NCBI RefSeq assembly: GCF_021277265.1
Contig: NZ_JAJSOH010000016.1
Coordinates: 124,001 to 188,000, forward strand
Direction of reading: 5' to 3'
Origin: Kineosporia rhizophila
GTDB taxonomy: Bacteria; Actinomycetota; Actinomycetes; Actinomycetales; Kineosporiaceae
DNA: 64,000 bases
Positions 45,892 through 55,187 of this stretch are shown here, piece by piece. The notes beneath the pieces were generated by a model, which saw only the letters and a list, made by a program, of their open reading frames with translations, was not told the origin of the DNA and ran no database searches. Position 1 is the first letter of the stretch. Every line of letters starts with the position of its first letter. The position numbers were made by a program, and so were the translations under genes.

Positions 45892-47564
45892 ACCGCAGCA
45901 GCGACATCTTGCGGGCCATGAACCAGCGGTGTTCCACCGGCTCGGAGTACAGGTCGGCCAGGGCCGCGTCGCCCAGGCTGTGCGGTCCGACGATGCGGTA
46001 GGCCGAGGGGTTGAAGCTGCCGAACCAGACCTGGACGAACAGTTTGGGGTTGGTGATCAGCGAGCGCATCGGCAGCAGGCAGCCGAGCTCGCGGGCCAGG
46101 GCGTCGAGGTAGAGGACCTGGGAGGGGTGGGACTCGGTGTGCCGCGGGCTGAGCGCGGTCCAGTACTCCTCCCAGTCCTTCTCCTCGGCGATCACCTTGG
46201 CCAGATCCTTCGGCGGCTGCAGGTTGCCGCTGAGCACCCGGGCGAAGTAGCGGGCCTGCATCTCGGCGCAGATCGGGATGCCGCCCGAGAACGGGCGCAC
46301 GAAGCCGATGAAGGCGACCTTGCCGTCGTGGTCGGGGTGCAGGAAGTGCTTTGTACAGGTTGCGGACGTTGCCGTCCTCGACGTCGAGGTCGCCGACCCG
46401 CAGGTCGCGGTGGTAGCCGGTGCACAGCACGACCGCGTCGTACTCGGCCGAGGCGCCGTCGCGGAAGTGCACGGTGGAGCCTTCGGACCGGGCCAGGCCG
46501 GCGTCGTTCACCACCACCTTGCCGCTGGCGATGCTGGGCAGGAAGCTGACGTTCTTGCAGAAGATCCGGCGCGGGCTCCAGCTGCCGTCGGGGTGGGACT
46601 TCTCGTTCCACTCGGTCATCAGGATCCAGTTGGTGTCGTCCTCGACCGTGCCCAGGTCCATCTTCTCCGGCTCGATCGACTCGCCCATCGGGTTCAGCGG
46701 CTGCAGCTTGCGCCGCCCCGGCCGGAAGCGGTTGCGCACGTTGTCAACGTCCTCGCCGAGCGCCGAGACCAGGCCCAGGACGACCGAGACCAGCCCGAAG
46801 AAGGCTTTGGCGAAGCGGTTACGGCCCCAGAAGGTCTGGTAGACCAGAGGACGCCGGGTGGCCCGGTCGTACATCTCGTAGTGGTGTGAGCGGGTGGTCA
46901 GGTTGTCGGTGGTGCGGTGGTCGTCCACGATGCGGGGCAGCAGGTAGCTGTACGAGCGGATCGCCAGCGTGGTCGCCGCGGCGCTGTCACCCACCTCACG
47001 CACGATGTCGGCGCCGGACTCGGCCAGGCCGACCACCAGCACCCGCTTGCCCCGGAATCGTTCCGCGTTGCGGTATTCCGCGGAGTGCACGATCTCGCCG
47101 GTGAAACCGGCCAGCTCGGGGATGTCGCGGTTGGGGGTCTTGAACGGGCCCGAGCAGATCGCGACGGCGTCGAACCTCTCGGTGCTCTCGACCCCCTCCC
47201 GGCGGGTGGTGACCAGGTAACCGCCTGCCTCGCGCCGGATGTCGCGGACCTCGGACCCGAACCGGATCAGTTCGTCCAGGCCGAAGTACTGGGCGTAGTC
47301 GACCAGGTAGTCGAGGTACTGCTGGCGCGTGAAGAACTTGCGGCCACCCTTGAACGGGAAGTCCGAATAGGCCATCAGCCGCATGGAGATGGTCAGCCGC
47401 AGATGGTCGAAGGCCTTGGTCTTCGTGCCGTCGTCGCCCTCCCGCAGCCAGATCCCGCCCAGGTCGGCGTTCTGGTCGAAACAGACCACCTCGTGCCCCT
47501 CGTCGCGCAGTTGCTTGACCGTGGTCAGACCGCACGGGCCCGCCCCTACGACGCACACCCTCAT
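45857..47564 (-). pseudogene. flavin-containing monooxygenase, broken by a +1 frameshift
   Basis: About 568 residues if restored. FAD motif VVGAGPCGLTTVKQL, a second dinucleotide motif VLVVGLAESGADIV and the FMO fingerprint FTGEIVHSAEYRN are in the first 400 residues. After NVRNLYK the frame runs into Arg/Pro-rich nonsense, while the other frame resumes at once with HFLHPDHDGKVAFIG and continues to a sensible end at 45857. One extra T in the TTT at 46350-46352 explains it: the natural reading would be Tyr-Lys-His-Phe. The start at 47564 has GAGAGGGAC upstream. An iron box lies 31 bp before the start, so it belongs with the siderophore genes; a hydroxylating or oxidative role is inferred. Either a real mutation or a sequencing error. 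Confidence 0.85.
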
Positions 47565-47594
47565 TGACCGTCCCTCTCGTCGTTCACCGGTAAG

Positions 47595-47613
47595 GGAGGT
47601 AAGGCTTACCTTA
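47595..47613. promoter_or_regulatory. iron box (IdeR/DmdR-type) before the monooxygenase
   Basis: GGAGGTAAGGCTTACCTTA matches the consensus TTAGGTTAGGCTAACCTAA at 14 of 19 positions. Iron-loaded DtxR-family repressor is expected to bind. Confidence 0.8.
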
Positions 47614-47686
47614 CTTGGACGAACCCACACAAGAGGTTCGAACGGGCAACTTTCGGGCTTGCTGGCAGCTTGTGCCATTCGCGAAG

Positions 47687-47705
47687 ATAGGTGAGCCTAA
47701 CCTCA
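47687..47705. promoter_or_regulatory. iron box in the divergent promoter
   Basis: ATAGGTGAGCCTAACCTCA, 16 of 19 matches to the DtxR/IdeR consensus (allowing G or C at the centre). About 100 bp before the FecCD operon and 122 bp before the monooxygenase. Confidence 0.85.
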
Positions 47706-47739
47706 CCTGCGGGCTCCTGGTCAATGATCCGCTCTTGGG

Positions 47740-47758
47740 TAAGCTGAGCCTGTCCTAA
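47740..47758. promoter_or_regulatory. third, weaker iron box nearest the FecCD operon
   Basis: TAAGCTGAGCCTGTCCTAA, 14 of 19 matches, 47 bp before the permease start and probably over its promoter. Confidence 0.65.
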
Positions 47759-47805
47759 CCTGCCGAATGTCCTTGTGAATGTCCTGTCAATGTCTGGGGA
47801 GAGCC

Positions 47806-48876
47806 ATGTCTGACGCCGTGACGCGCGCTGCGTCGCGCCCAGTCGCCGCACTCCCCGACCAGACGGTCTCTCGGGCAGCCCTGCAGCGCCGGCGCGCGGC
47901 CGGGTTCGTGGTTCTGCTCGCCGCCCTGGTGCTGGTCTGCCTGCTGAGCCTGGCCGTCGGCTCCAATCCCCTCTCGTTCCCGCAGGTCTGGGCCGGGCTA
48001 CGGGCGCACGACAACTCCGAGCCGGCGCTGATCGTCTGGACGCTGCGGATGCCGCGCACCCTGCTGGGCATCCTGACCGGCGCCGCCTTCGGCGTGGCCG
48101 GAGCCCTGATCCAGGCCCTCACCCGCAACCCGCTGGCCGATCCCGGCATCCTCGGCGTCAACGCCGGCGCGGGGTTCGCGGTCACCCTGGGCGTAGGCCT
48201 GTTGGGGCTCAACGACATCTCCGGCTACGTCTGGTTCGCCTTCGCCGGCGCGGCCGCGGCCACCGTGCTGGTCTACCTGATCGGCTCGGCCGGGCGCGGT
48301 TCGGTGGCGCCCGAGACCCTGGTGCTGGCCGGGGTGGCCCTGAACGCAGTGCTGGGCGGCGTGACCAACTTCCTCACCCTGATCGACGAACAGACCTTCG
48401 AAGCGCTGCGCAACTGGGGGCTCGGCTCGATCGCGGCCACCAACAGCGAAGACGCCGTGCAGGTGGCGCCGTTCATCGGGGCCGGCCTGCTGATCGCGAT
48501 CGCCCTGTCCGGTTCGCTGAACTCCATCGCCCTGGGCGACGACCTGGCCGCCTCCCTCGGCACCCGGGTCCAGCGCACCCGCGTGCTCGGGGTCGTCGCG
48601 GTCACCCTGCTGGCCGGCGGGGCCACCGCCCTGACCGGCGGCATCGCCTTCGTCGGGCTGATGGTGCCGCACGTGGTGCGCTGGTTCACCGGGCCCGACC
48701 AGCGCTGGATCATCCTGTACTCCGCACTGGCCGCACCGGTCCTGGTGCTGGCGGCCGACGTGCTCGGGCGGGTGCTCGACCGTCCCGGTGAGGTGCAGGT
48801 CGGGATCGTCACCGCAGTGATCGGCGCGCCGGTGCTGATCGCCCTGGTGCGCCGGCGGAATGCGAGTGGGCTGTGA
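47806..48876 (+). CDS. ferric-siderophore ABC permease 1 (FecCD family)
   Basis: 356 residues, about ten helices. Marks are LRMPRTLLGILTGAAFGVAG, RNPLADPGILGVNAGAGFAV and GGIAFVGLMVPHVVRWF. Equivalent to FepD/DesF-type subunits. GGGGAGAG precedes the ATG at 47806. Starts a six-gene plus-strand iron operon; the GTG of the next gene overlaps its stop. Confidence 0.92.
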   Translation: MSDAVTRAASRPVAALPDQTVSRAALQRRRAAGFVVLLAALVLVCLLSLAVGSNPLSFPQVWAGLRAHDNSEPALIVWTLRMPRTLLGILTGAAFGVAGALIQALTRNPLADPGILGVNAGAGFAVTLGVGLLGLNDISGYVWFAFAGAAAATVLVYLIGSAGRGSVAPETLVLAGVALNAVLGGVTNFLTLIDEQTFEALRNWGLGSIAATNSEDAVQVAPFIGAGLLIAIALSGSLNSIALGDDLAASLGTRVQRTRVLGVVAVTLLAGGATALTGGIAFVGLMVPHVVRWFTGPDQRWIILYSALAAPVLVLAADVLGRVLDRPGEVQVGIVTAVIGAPVLIALVRRRNASGL

Positions 48877-49937
48877 GCGTCGACTTCGGCTACGCCGGAA
48901 CAACTCTGCGCGGCCGGTGGTTCTCGGTGCGCTTCGGGCTGCGCCTGATCACCGTCTCGCTGGTGCTGTTCACGGCCGCCGTCCTGATCTCGGTGCTGGC
49001 CATCACCATCGGCGACTTCCCCCTCACCGTCGAACAGGTGCTCACCGCCCTGACCGGCGGCGGCGAGTCGTTCCCGCGCACCGTGGTGCTGGAGTGGCGC
49101 CTGCCCATCGCGATCTCGGCCGTGCTGTTCGGTGCGCTGCTCGGTTTCAGCGGGGCGGTCTTCCAGTCCCTGACCCGCAATCCGCTCGGCTCGCCCGACG
49201 TGATCGGGTTCGACGCCGGCGCCTACACCGCGGTCGTGATCACCATGCTGGTGCTCGGCTCGCGCAGCTACTGGTCGATGGCCGCCGCCTCCACCGTGGG
49301 CGGGCTGGTCACCGCGGCGGTGGTCTACTTCCTGGCCTACCGGCGCGGCATCCAGGGCTTCCGGCTGATCATCGTCGGCATCGGCGTCTCGGCCATGCTG
49401 GGCTCGGTCAACGCCTACCTGATCTCACGGGCCAGCATCGACGACGCGATGGCGGTCGGGTTCTGGAGCGCCGGCTCGATCGCCCGGGTCACCTGGGACA
49501 GCCTGCTGCCCTCGCTGGTCCTGACCGTGCCGATCGTCGGTGCGGCACTGGTTCTGGCCCCGGCGCTGCAGCGCCTGGAACTGGGCGACGACGCCGCGGT
49601 CACGCTCGGCACCCGGCCCACCCCGGCCCGGCTCGGCCTGATGATCACCGCGGTCGCCGCCGTGGCCGCGGTGACCGCCGCGGCCGGGCCGATCGGCTTC
49701 ATCGCCCTCACCGCGCCGCAACTGGCCCGGCGGCTGACCCGCTCGGCCGGGGTGAGCCTGCTGGCCGCCTCCGGCATGGGGGCCGCCCTGCTGGCCTGCG
49801 CGCACCTGGCCTCCCTGCTGATCGCCCAGGTGTACCGGCCGATCCCGGTCGGGTTGCTCACCGTCTGCCTGGGCGGGCTGTACCTGATCTGGCTGCTGAT
49901 CCGAGAGACCCGCCGACAGTACGGAACCGTGCGATGA
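48873..49937 (+). CDS. ferric-siderophore ABC permease 2 (FecCD family)
   Basis: 354 residues. Marks are LEWRLPIAISAVLFGALLGF, RNPLGSPDVIGFDAGAYTAV and GPIGFIALTAPQLARRLTR. It is the FepG-like partner of the previous permease, giving a heterodimeric channel. GTG start overlapping the upstream stop and stop overlapping the ATPase start. Confidence 0.92.
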   Translation: MSVDFGYAGTTLRGRWFSVRFGLRLITVSLVLFTAAVLISVLAITIGDFPLTVEQVLTALTGGGESFPRTVVLEWRLPIAISAVLFGALLGFSGAVFQSLTRNPLGSPDVIGFDAGAYTAVVITMLVLGSRSYWSMAAASTVGGLVTAAVVYFLAYRRGIQGFRLIIVGIGVSAMLGSVNAYLISRASIDDAMAVGFWSAGSIARVTWDSLLPSLVLTVPIVGAALVLAPALQRLELGDDAAVTLGTRPTPARLGLMITAVAAVAAVTAAAGPIGFIALTAPQLARRLTRSAGVSLLAASGMGAALLACAHLASLLIAQVYRPIPVGLLTVCLGGLYLIWLLIRETRRQYGTVR

Positions 49938-50818
49938 CCACCACCGACTCACCCACCCAGGCCACCGCCCGCACTCGTCTGCAGGTAGACCAGGCAACCA
50001 TCGGCTACGACCGGCGGGTCATCTCCCAGCAGCTCTCGGTCGTGGTCCCCGACCAGTCGTTCACCGCCATCATCGGGCCCAACGGCTGCGGAAAGTCCAC
50101 CCTGCTACGCACTCTGGCCCGGGTTCTCACACCCAGCCAGGGGCAGGTGCTGCTCGACGGGCGCACGATCAGTGCGTACAAGTCCAAGGAGGTGGCGCGC
50201 CGGCTGGGGCTGCTGCCGCAGACCTCCCTGGCCCCGGAGGGCATCCGGGTGGCCGACCTGGTCGCCCGCGGCCGGGCCCCCTACCAGAGCCTGATCCAGC
50301 AGTGGCGGGCCAGCGACGAGGAGGCGGTCGCCGGGGCCCTGGCCGCCACGCACCTCAGCGACCTGTCCGGCCGGCTGGTCGACGAGCTGTCCGGCGGCCA
50401 GCGTCAGCGGGTCTGGGTGGCCATGCTGCTGGCCCAGGACACCCCGATCCTGCTGCTCGACGAGCCGACCACCTTCCTCGACATCGCCCACCAGTACGAG
50501 CTGATGGAGCTGTTCCGGACCCTGCACGACGAGGGCAAGACGATCGTCACCGTGCTGCACGACCTGAACCAGGCCGCCCGCTACGCCGACCACCTGATCG
50601 TGATGCGCGACGGGCGGGTGGTCACCACCGGGGTGCCGGCCGACGTGATCACCCCCGACCTGGTCGAGGAGGTCTTCGGCCTGCGTGCCCTGGTCGTCCC
50701 CGACCCGGTCACCGGCACTCCCTCGGTCGTCCCGCTGGACCCGCGCCGCGCCGCGGTCCGGCCGGTCGAGCCCGACCAGCCCGAAAATCCCACCCCAGAG
50801 ACGAAGGACGTGCGATGA
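49934..50818 (+). CDS. ferric-siderophore ABC ATPase (FepC-type)
   Basis: 294 residues. Walker A GPNGCGKST, Q-loop LLPQTS, signature LSGGQRQRVWVAM (the V-W-V-A-M run is typical of FepC/FhuC), Walker B LLLDEPTTFLDIAHQ and H-loop VLHDLNQAAR are intact. The last 40 residues are Pro/Glu-rich. No gene for a substrate-binding lipoprotein is in this operon. Overlaps both neighbours by 4 bp. Confidence 0.94.
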   Translation: MTTTDSPTQATARTRLQVDQATIGYDRRVISQQLSVVVPDQSFTAIIGPNGCGKSTLLRTLARVLTPSQGQVLLDGRTISAYKSKEVARRLGLLPQTSLAPEGIRVADLVARGRAPYQSLIQQWRASDEEAVAGALAATHLSDLSGRLVDELSGGQRQRVWVAMLLAQDTPILLLDEPTTFLDIAHQYELMELFRTLHDEGKTIVTVLHDLNQAARYADHLIVMRDGRVVTTGVPADVITPDLVEEVFGLRALVVPDPVTGTPSVVPLDPRRAAVRPVEPDQPENPTPETKDVR

Positions 50819-51693
50819 CCGCCCGTGAGTTCGGAGCCTTCACCGGACAGAACCTGACCGGCAAGCTGCAGTTCAGCTGGATGGAGAGGATCGACAGCCG
50901 CGACGTGCAGGTGGTCCGGTTCGAGGACGTCACCCCCCGCTACCGCCGCGTGGTGGTGGGCGGCGAGTCCCTGGCCGACTTCCCCTGGGCCCACTTCTCC
51001 GCGCCCGATCACGTCAAGGTCTTCTTCCCCCACCCGGAATCGGGCGAGCTGGTCTCGTCCCGGCAGGGCGAGGACGAGTGGTACGTCACCGGCGGCAGCA
51101 CCGACCCGATCCACCGCGACTACACCGTGCGCGCCTTCGACGCCGAGAAGCAGGAGCTGACGCTCGACTTCGTCGTGCACGACCACGGGGTCGCCGGGCG
51201 CTGGGTGGCCGACGTCAAGGTCGGTGACCCGCTGGTGCTGAACGGGCCGAGCGCCAACTGGCTGCTGCCCGAGAACTACCCGCACTTCCTGGCCCTGGGC
51301 GACGAGCCCGCGCTGCCGGCGATCGCCCGGATCATCGAGGAGGCCCCGGCCGGCTCCCGGGTCACCGCCCTGATCGAGGTGCAGGACGCCTCCGACGAGC
51401 AGCCGCTGTCGGGGAAGGCCGACCTCGACCTGCGCTGGATCCACCGCAGCACCGCCCCGGTGGGCGAGGGCGACCTCAGCCCGCTCGAGACCGCGCTGCG
51501 GGCGCTCGACCTGCCCGAGGACCGGAGCACGGTGTTCGTGTTCGCGGCCGGGGAGACCAACCGGATCAAGCCGATCCGCCGCTACCTGCGCCGTGACCTG
51601 GGCCTGCCCAAGGAGCAGCTGATCGTCGACGGGTACTGGAAGCAGGGCGTGGTCAACTTCGACCACCACGACAACGAACTCGACGAAGACTGA
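50815..51693 (+). CDS. siderophore-interacting protein (SIP family ferric-siderophore reductase)
   Basis: 292 residues. SIP/ViuB fold: FAD-binding RDYTVRAFDAEKQELTLDF and HGVAGRWVADVKVGD, NAD(P)H-domain GDEPALPAIARI, and GYWKQGVVNFD near the end. It reduces imported ferric-siderophore in the cytosol to release Fe2+. It directly precedes the ABC-exporter pair (2-bp gap); in mycobacteria the same SIP domain is fused to IrtA, so this is the split form. Confidence 0.92.
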   Translation: MTAREFGAFTGQNLTGKLQFSWMERIDSRDVQVVRFEDVTPRYRRVVVGGESLADFPWAHFSAPDHVKVFFPHPESGELVSSRQGEDEWYVTGGSTDPIHRDYTVRAFDAEKQELTLDFVVHDHGVAGRWVADVKVGDPLVLNGPSANWLLPENYPHFLALGDEPALPAIARIIEEAPAGSRVTALIEVQDASDEQPLSGKADLDLRWIHRSTAPVGEGDLSPLETALRALDLPEDRSTVFVFAAGETNRIKPIRRYLRRDLGLPKEQLIVDGYWKQGVVNFDHHDNELDED

Positions 51694-51695
51694 GC

Positions 51696-53429
51696 GTGCC
51701 GGCCGAAACCCGCTTCGGACTCTTCGAGGCCCCCGAGAGACCCGACGCCGAGCCGAGTCTGCAGGTCGATCCGACCTGGTCGCCGACCCGGCTGCAGATC
51801 GCGATCATCGCGTCGGTGTGGAAGTACGCACTGACCGGCTTCGGGCTGCTGACCGTGTTCAACGTGGCCAACGTGCTGCTGCCGGTCGCGGTGGGTCGGC
51901 TGATCGACGCGGTGGTCGCCCCCCTGGCCGGGGGCGCCCGCTTCGATCAGGTCTCCGGTGCGCTGACCACCTGGGTCGCGGCCATCGTGGGCACGTACGT
52001 CCTGATCAACGTGGGTTACCGGCTCGGCGGCCGGGCCGGGTGGTACGGGGTTCAGCGGGCCCAGTTCGAACTTTCCCAGCTGACCCTGTCCCGCCTGCTC
52101 GACGAACGTGACCTGGGTGCCTCGTCCCAGCCGCCCGGGCGTCTGCTGTCCCTGGCCACCTCCGACGCCCGGCGCGCCTGTCAGTCCGTCTACGTCTCGG
52201 TCTATCCCCCGGCCGAGGTGGTCGGGCTGGTCACGGCCGCCGCCGTCCTGGTCACCATCCACCCCCTGCTCGGCCTCGGCGTGATCGTCGCCATGCCCGT
52301 GGCCCTGGTCGCCATGCACTTCGTGGCCGCCCCGCTGCGGCGGCGCAGCGAGGCCGAACAGGCCGAACTCGCCGACGCGGCCGCCGCCGCGGCCGATCTC
52401 GTGGCCGGCTACCGGGTGATCCGGGGCCTGCACGCCCAGGACACCGCCACCCAGCGATACCGCAAGGTCAGCCGCGGGGCGCTGCGCGCCACGATCGCCG
52501 CCCGCTACGCGGAGGCCGGTTTCCACGGTGCGTCGGTCATCGTCGGGTACCTGTTCGCCGCAGGGGTGACCACCGCCGCCGGGCTGCTCGCTCTCGACGG
52601 GCAGCTGACGGTCGGGCAGTTCGTCAGCGTCTCCTCCGTCGCCGTCACCCTGATCGATCCGCTGCACTCGCTGATCGGCACCCTGGGAAGTCTTCTGGCC
52701 ATGTCCCAGGCCTCGGCCAAGCGACTGCTGGACCTGCTGTCCACCACCCTGCCGCCCGCCGCCCGCCCGGCCGCGAAGGCCGAGTCCGGGCCGGGAGTGC
52801 GCGCTCTCGTCGTGGACCAGGTGCCGCTGGGCGAGAACGTGAAGCTGACCGAGTGCGTCAAACCGGGCGAGTTCGTGGTCCTGGACCTGCCTCCCTCGGC
52901 CCGCACCGCGCTCAGCGACGCCCTGGCCCTGCGATCGGCACCCGGCTCCGGCAGCATCACCTTCGCCGGCTCCCCCCTGGCCGACCTCGACCCCGCCGTG
53001 CGCGCCGAGATGCTCGTGGCCCCCCACACTCCGGCCCTTCTGCCTGGTTCGGTGCTGGACAACGTGCGCGCCACCGGCGACGACCCGGTCGGGCAAGACG
53101 TGGCGCTGGCCGCCCTCGGCGTGGCCGCGCTGAAGGAGGAGGAGCTTCCCGAGGGGTACCACACGGCAGCCGGTTACGGCGGCTGGCAGTTGTCCGGCGG
53201 CCAGCGCCAGCGCATCGCCCTGGCCCGCGCGGTCGCCGCCGAACCGGAACTGATGGTTCTGGACGATCCCACGTCCTCGGTCGACGCGGTCACCGAGCAG
53301 GCCGTCGCCGCGGCCCTGCGCGCGCACCGCGACGGGCGGGCGACCGTCGTGCTGACCTCGGCACCCGCCTTCCGTACGGTGGCCGACCGGGTCATCACCC
53401 TCGAGCAGGAGCAGACCGTCGATGCCTGA
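51696..53429 (+). CDS. ABC exporter-type half-transporter with degenerate nucleotide site (IrtA/IrtB-like)
   Basis: 577 residues. Membrane domain of six helices (about 30-320), then an ATPase domain. The Walker A region at about 390-405 reads VVLDLPPSARTALSD, with no GKS/T. The signature LSGGQRQRIALARA (about 498) is intact. Walker B reads LMVLDDPTSSVD with Asp for the catalytic Glu, and the H-loop His is missing (VLTSAPAF). The protein therefore offers only the signature half of an active site and must pair with the next gene. GTG start two bases after the SIP stop; overlaps the next gene by 8 bp. Probably moves a siderophore; the direction (import as IrtAB, or export) is open. Confidence 0.88.
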   Translation: MPAETRFGLFEAPERPDAEPSLQVDPTWSPTRLQIAIIASVWKYALTGFGLLTVFNVANVLLPVAVGRLIDAVVAPLAGGARFDQVSGALTTWVAAIVGTYVLINVGYRLGGRAGWYGVQRAQFELSQLTLSRLLDERDLGASSQPPGRLLSLATSDARRACQSVYVSVYPPAEVVGLVTAAAVLVTIHPLLGLGVIVAMPVALVAMHFVAAPLRRRSEAEQAELADAAAAAADLVAGYRVIRGLHAQDTATQRYRKVSRGALRATIAARYAEAGFHGASVIVGYLFAAGVTTAAGLLALDGQLTVGQFVSVSSVAVTLIDPLHSLIGTLGSLLAMSQASAKRLLDLLSTTLPPAARPAAKAESGPGVRALVVDQVPLGENVKLTECVKPGEFVVLDLPPSARTALSDALALRSAPGSGSITFAGSPLADLDPAVRAEMLVAPHTPALLPGSVLDNVRATGDDPVGQDVALAALGVAALKEEELPEGYHTAAGYGGWQLSGGQRQRIALARAVAAEPELMVLDDPTSSVDAVTEQAVAAALRAHRDGRATVVLTSAPAFRTVADRVITLEQEQTVDA

Positions 53430-55176
53430 ACCACTTCCGGTCGCCCCCGGCCGGGTCGTCGCCGCGCATCTGTGGGGCGTGCTGGCCGGCCGGCGCCTGC
53501 GGCTGGCCGGCATCCTGGCGCTGATCGTCGCCGAGGCGGCCACCGGCCTGGTGTTCCCGCTGGTGGTGGGCCGACTCGTCGACACCGTCGGCGACTGGGC
53601 CGGCCGGGGCGTCCCGGCGGCGTTCTGGTGGCAGGTCTCGCTCCTGGCCGCCTCCGCCGTCGCCACCGCGGCCCTGTCGCTGGTGGCGGCGATGGCCCTG
53701 GCCCGGGTCGCCGAGACGGTGATCGCCGAACTGCGCGAGCAGTACGTGAGCGCTGCCCTGGCTCTGCCCCGCGCAACGGTGGAGGAGGCCGGGGTCGGCG
53801 ACGTGGTCACCCGGGCCTCCGACGACGTCGGCCAGGTCTCCGAGTCCCTGCCCGACGTCGTGCCCCAGGTCTGTCTGTCGGTGTTCACCCTGGCCCTGGC
53901 CGGGGCCGGACTCACCGCGCTGAACGCCTGGTACCTGGCCGGTTTCGTGCTGACCATCCCGTTCTACGTGGTCGCGGTGCGCTGGTACCTGCGCCTGGCC
54001 CCCGGCGTCTACCTGGCCGAGCGCACCGCCCAGTCGGACCGTGGGGAAGAGGTGCTCGGCACCCTCACCCAGGTTCCGACCGTCACCGCGCACCGGCTGC
54101 AGCGCCGGCAGCTGGCCCGGATCGAGAACGGCAGCTGGCAGGTGGTGCGCTGGGCCATGCGCACCCGGATCGTGCAGAACCGGCTGTTCGGCCGGCTCAA
54201 CGTGACCGAGGCGATCGGCCTGCTGGCGGTGCTGGGCATCGGCATCTGGCTGGCCGCCCGCGGCGAGAGCACCACCGGTCAGGTCACCGCGGCCACGCTG
54301 CTGTTCCTGCGCGCCGCCGCCCCGATCGAGAGCCTGCTGTTCGTCATCGACGAGCTCCAGTCCGGCGTCGCGGCCCTGGGCCGCATCATCGGCGTGATCC
54401 GCACCCACACCCCCGCCGCCGAGGAGCGCCACACCGCCGACGGTCCGGGCCCGGTCGTGGCCCTGCAGGACGTGAGCTTCGCCTACCGGCCCGGGCGCCC
54501 GGTGCTCGAGGGCGTCCGGGCCGACATCGAGGCCGGAAAAGTGCTGGCCGTGGTCGGTTCCACCGGTTCCGGCAAGTCCACCCTGGCCTCCCTGGTCGCC
54601 GGGGTGCACCAGCCGGGCGCCGGCTCGATCACCCACCGGCTGCCGAACGAGCAGGTCGTCACCGTCACCCAGGAGACCCACGTCTTCTCCGGCACCCTGC
54701 GCGACAACCTCACCCTGGCCGTCCCCGGGGCCGACGACGAGCAGGTCCTGGCCGCCCTCGAGAAGGTCGGCGCCGGGCCCGTCCTGGCCATGCTGCCGGA
54801 GGGGCTGGACACCGAGGTGGGCGACGGCGGGCACGACCTGAGCGCCGCGCACGCCCAGCACCTGGCCCTGGCCCGGCTCGTCCTGGCCGATCCAGCCCTG
54901 GTGATCCTGGACGAGGCCACCGCCGAGGCGGACAGCGCCGAGGGCGACCGGCTGGACCGGGCCGCGAGCGCGGTCGTCGAGGGCCGGGCCGCGCTGGTCA
55001 TCGCCCACCGGCTGTCGCAGGCGCGCCAGGCCGACCGGATCCTGGTGCTCGAGGCCGGGCAGCTGGTGGAGTCCGGGGCGCACGACGAGCTGGTGGCGGC
55101 CGGCGGCCGCTACGCGAAGCTGTGGAGCGCGTGGGAAAACGGAAGGGCGGCGGCACCTTCGGCGCCGCCGCCCTGA
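53422..55176 (+). CDS. ABC exporter-type half-transporter, catalytic partner (IrtA/IrtB-like)
   Basis: 584 residues. Six-helix membrane domain, then an ATPase domain with intact Walker A GSTGSGKST (about 378), Walker B LVILDEATAEAD with catalytic Glu (about 493-504) and H-loop IAHRLSQA. Its signature is ruined: LSAAHAQHLALARL for LSGGQ. It complements the upstream protein: one canonical composite site (Walker A/B/His here, LSGGQ there) and one dead site. The end of the gene carries a terminator hairpin, and the aryl-AMP ligase converges 11 bp away. Confidence 0.9.
   Translation: MPEPLPVAPGRVVAAHLWGVLAGRRLRLAGILALIVAEAATGLVFPLVVGRLVDTVGDWAGRGVPAAFWWQVSLLAASAVATAALSLVAAMALARVAETVIAELREQYVSAALALPRATVEEAGVGDVVTRASDDVGQVSESLPDVVPQVCLSVFTLALAGAGLTALNAWYLAGFVLTIPFYVVAVRWYLRLAPGVYLAERTAQSDRGEEVLGTLTQVPTVTAHRLQRRQLARIENGSWQVVRWAMRTRIVQNRLFGRLNVTEAIGLLAVLGIGIWLAARGESTTGQVTAATLLFLRAAAPIESLLFVIDELQSGVAALGRIIGVIRTHTPAAEERHTADGPGPVVALQDVSFAYRPGRPVLEGVRADIEAGKVLAVVGSTGSGKSTLASLVAGVHQPGAGSITHRLPNEQVVTVTQETHVFSGTLRDNLTLAVPGADDEQVLAALEKVGAGPVLAMLPEGLDTEVGDGGHDLSAAHAQHLALARLVLADPALVILDEATAEADSAEGDRLDRAASAVVEGRAALVIAHRLSQARQADRILVLEAGQLVESGAHDELVAAGGRYAKLWSAWENGRAAAPSAPPP
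55144..55174. terminator. hairpin terminator at the end of the iron-uptake operon
   Basis: AGGGCGGCGGC (55144-55154) pairs perfectly with 55164-55174 across 9 nt, inside the last codons of the transporter and between convergent genes. Confidence 0.7.
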
Positions 55177-55187
55177 CCCGCACCCGG

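Noticed and set aside
48860..50818. One 652-residue protein fused to the ATPase
   Set aside because: The first 358 residues are the permease gene read in another frame; the true ATPase starts at 49934 with a 4-bp overlap.
51582..53957. 791-residue minus frame over the ABC pair
   Set aside because: Gly/Gln/Val/Arg-rich antisense artefact spanning two well-supported genes.
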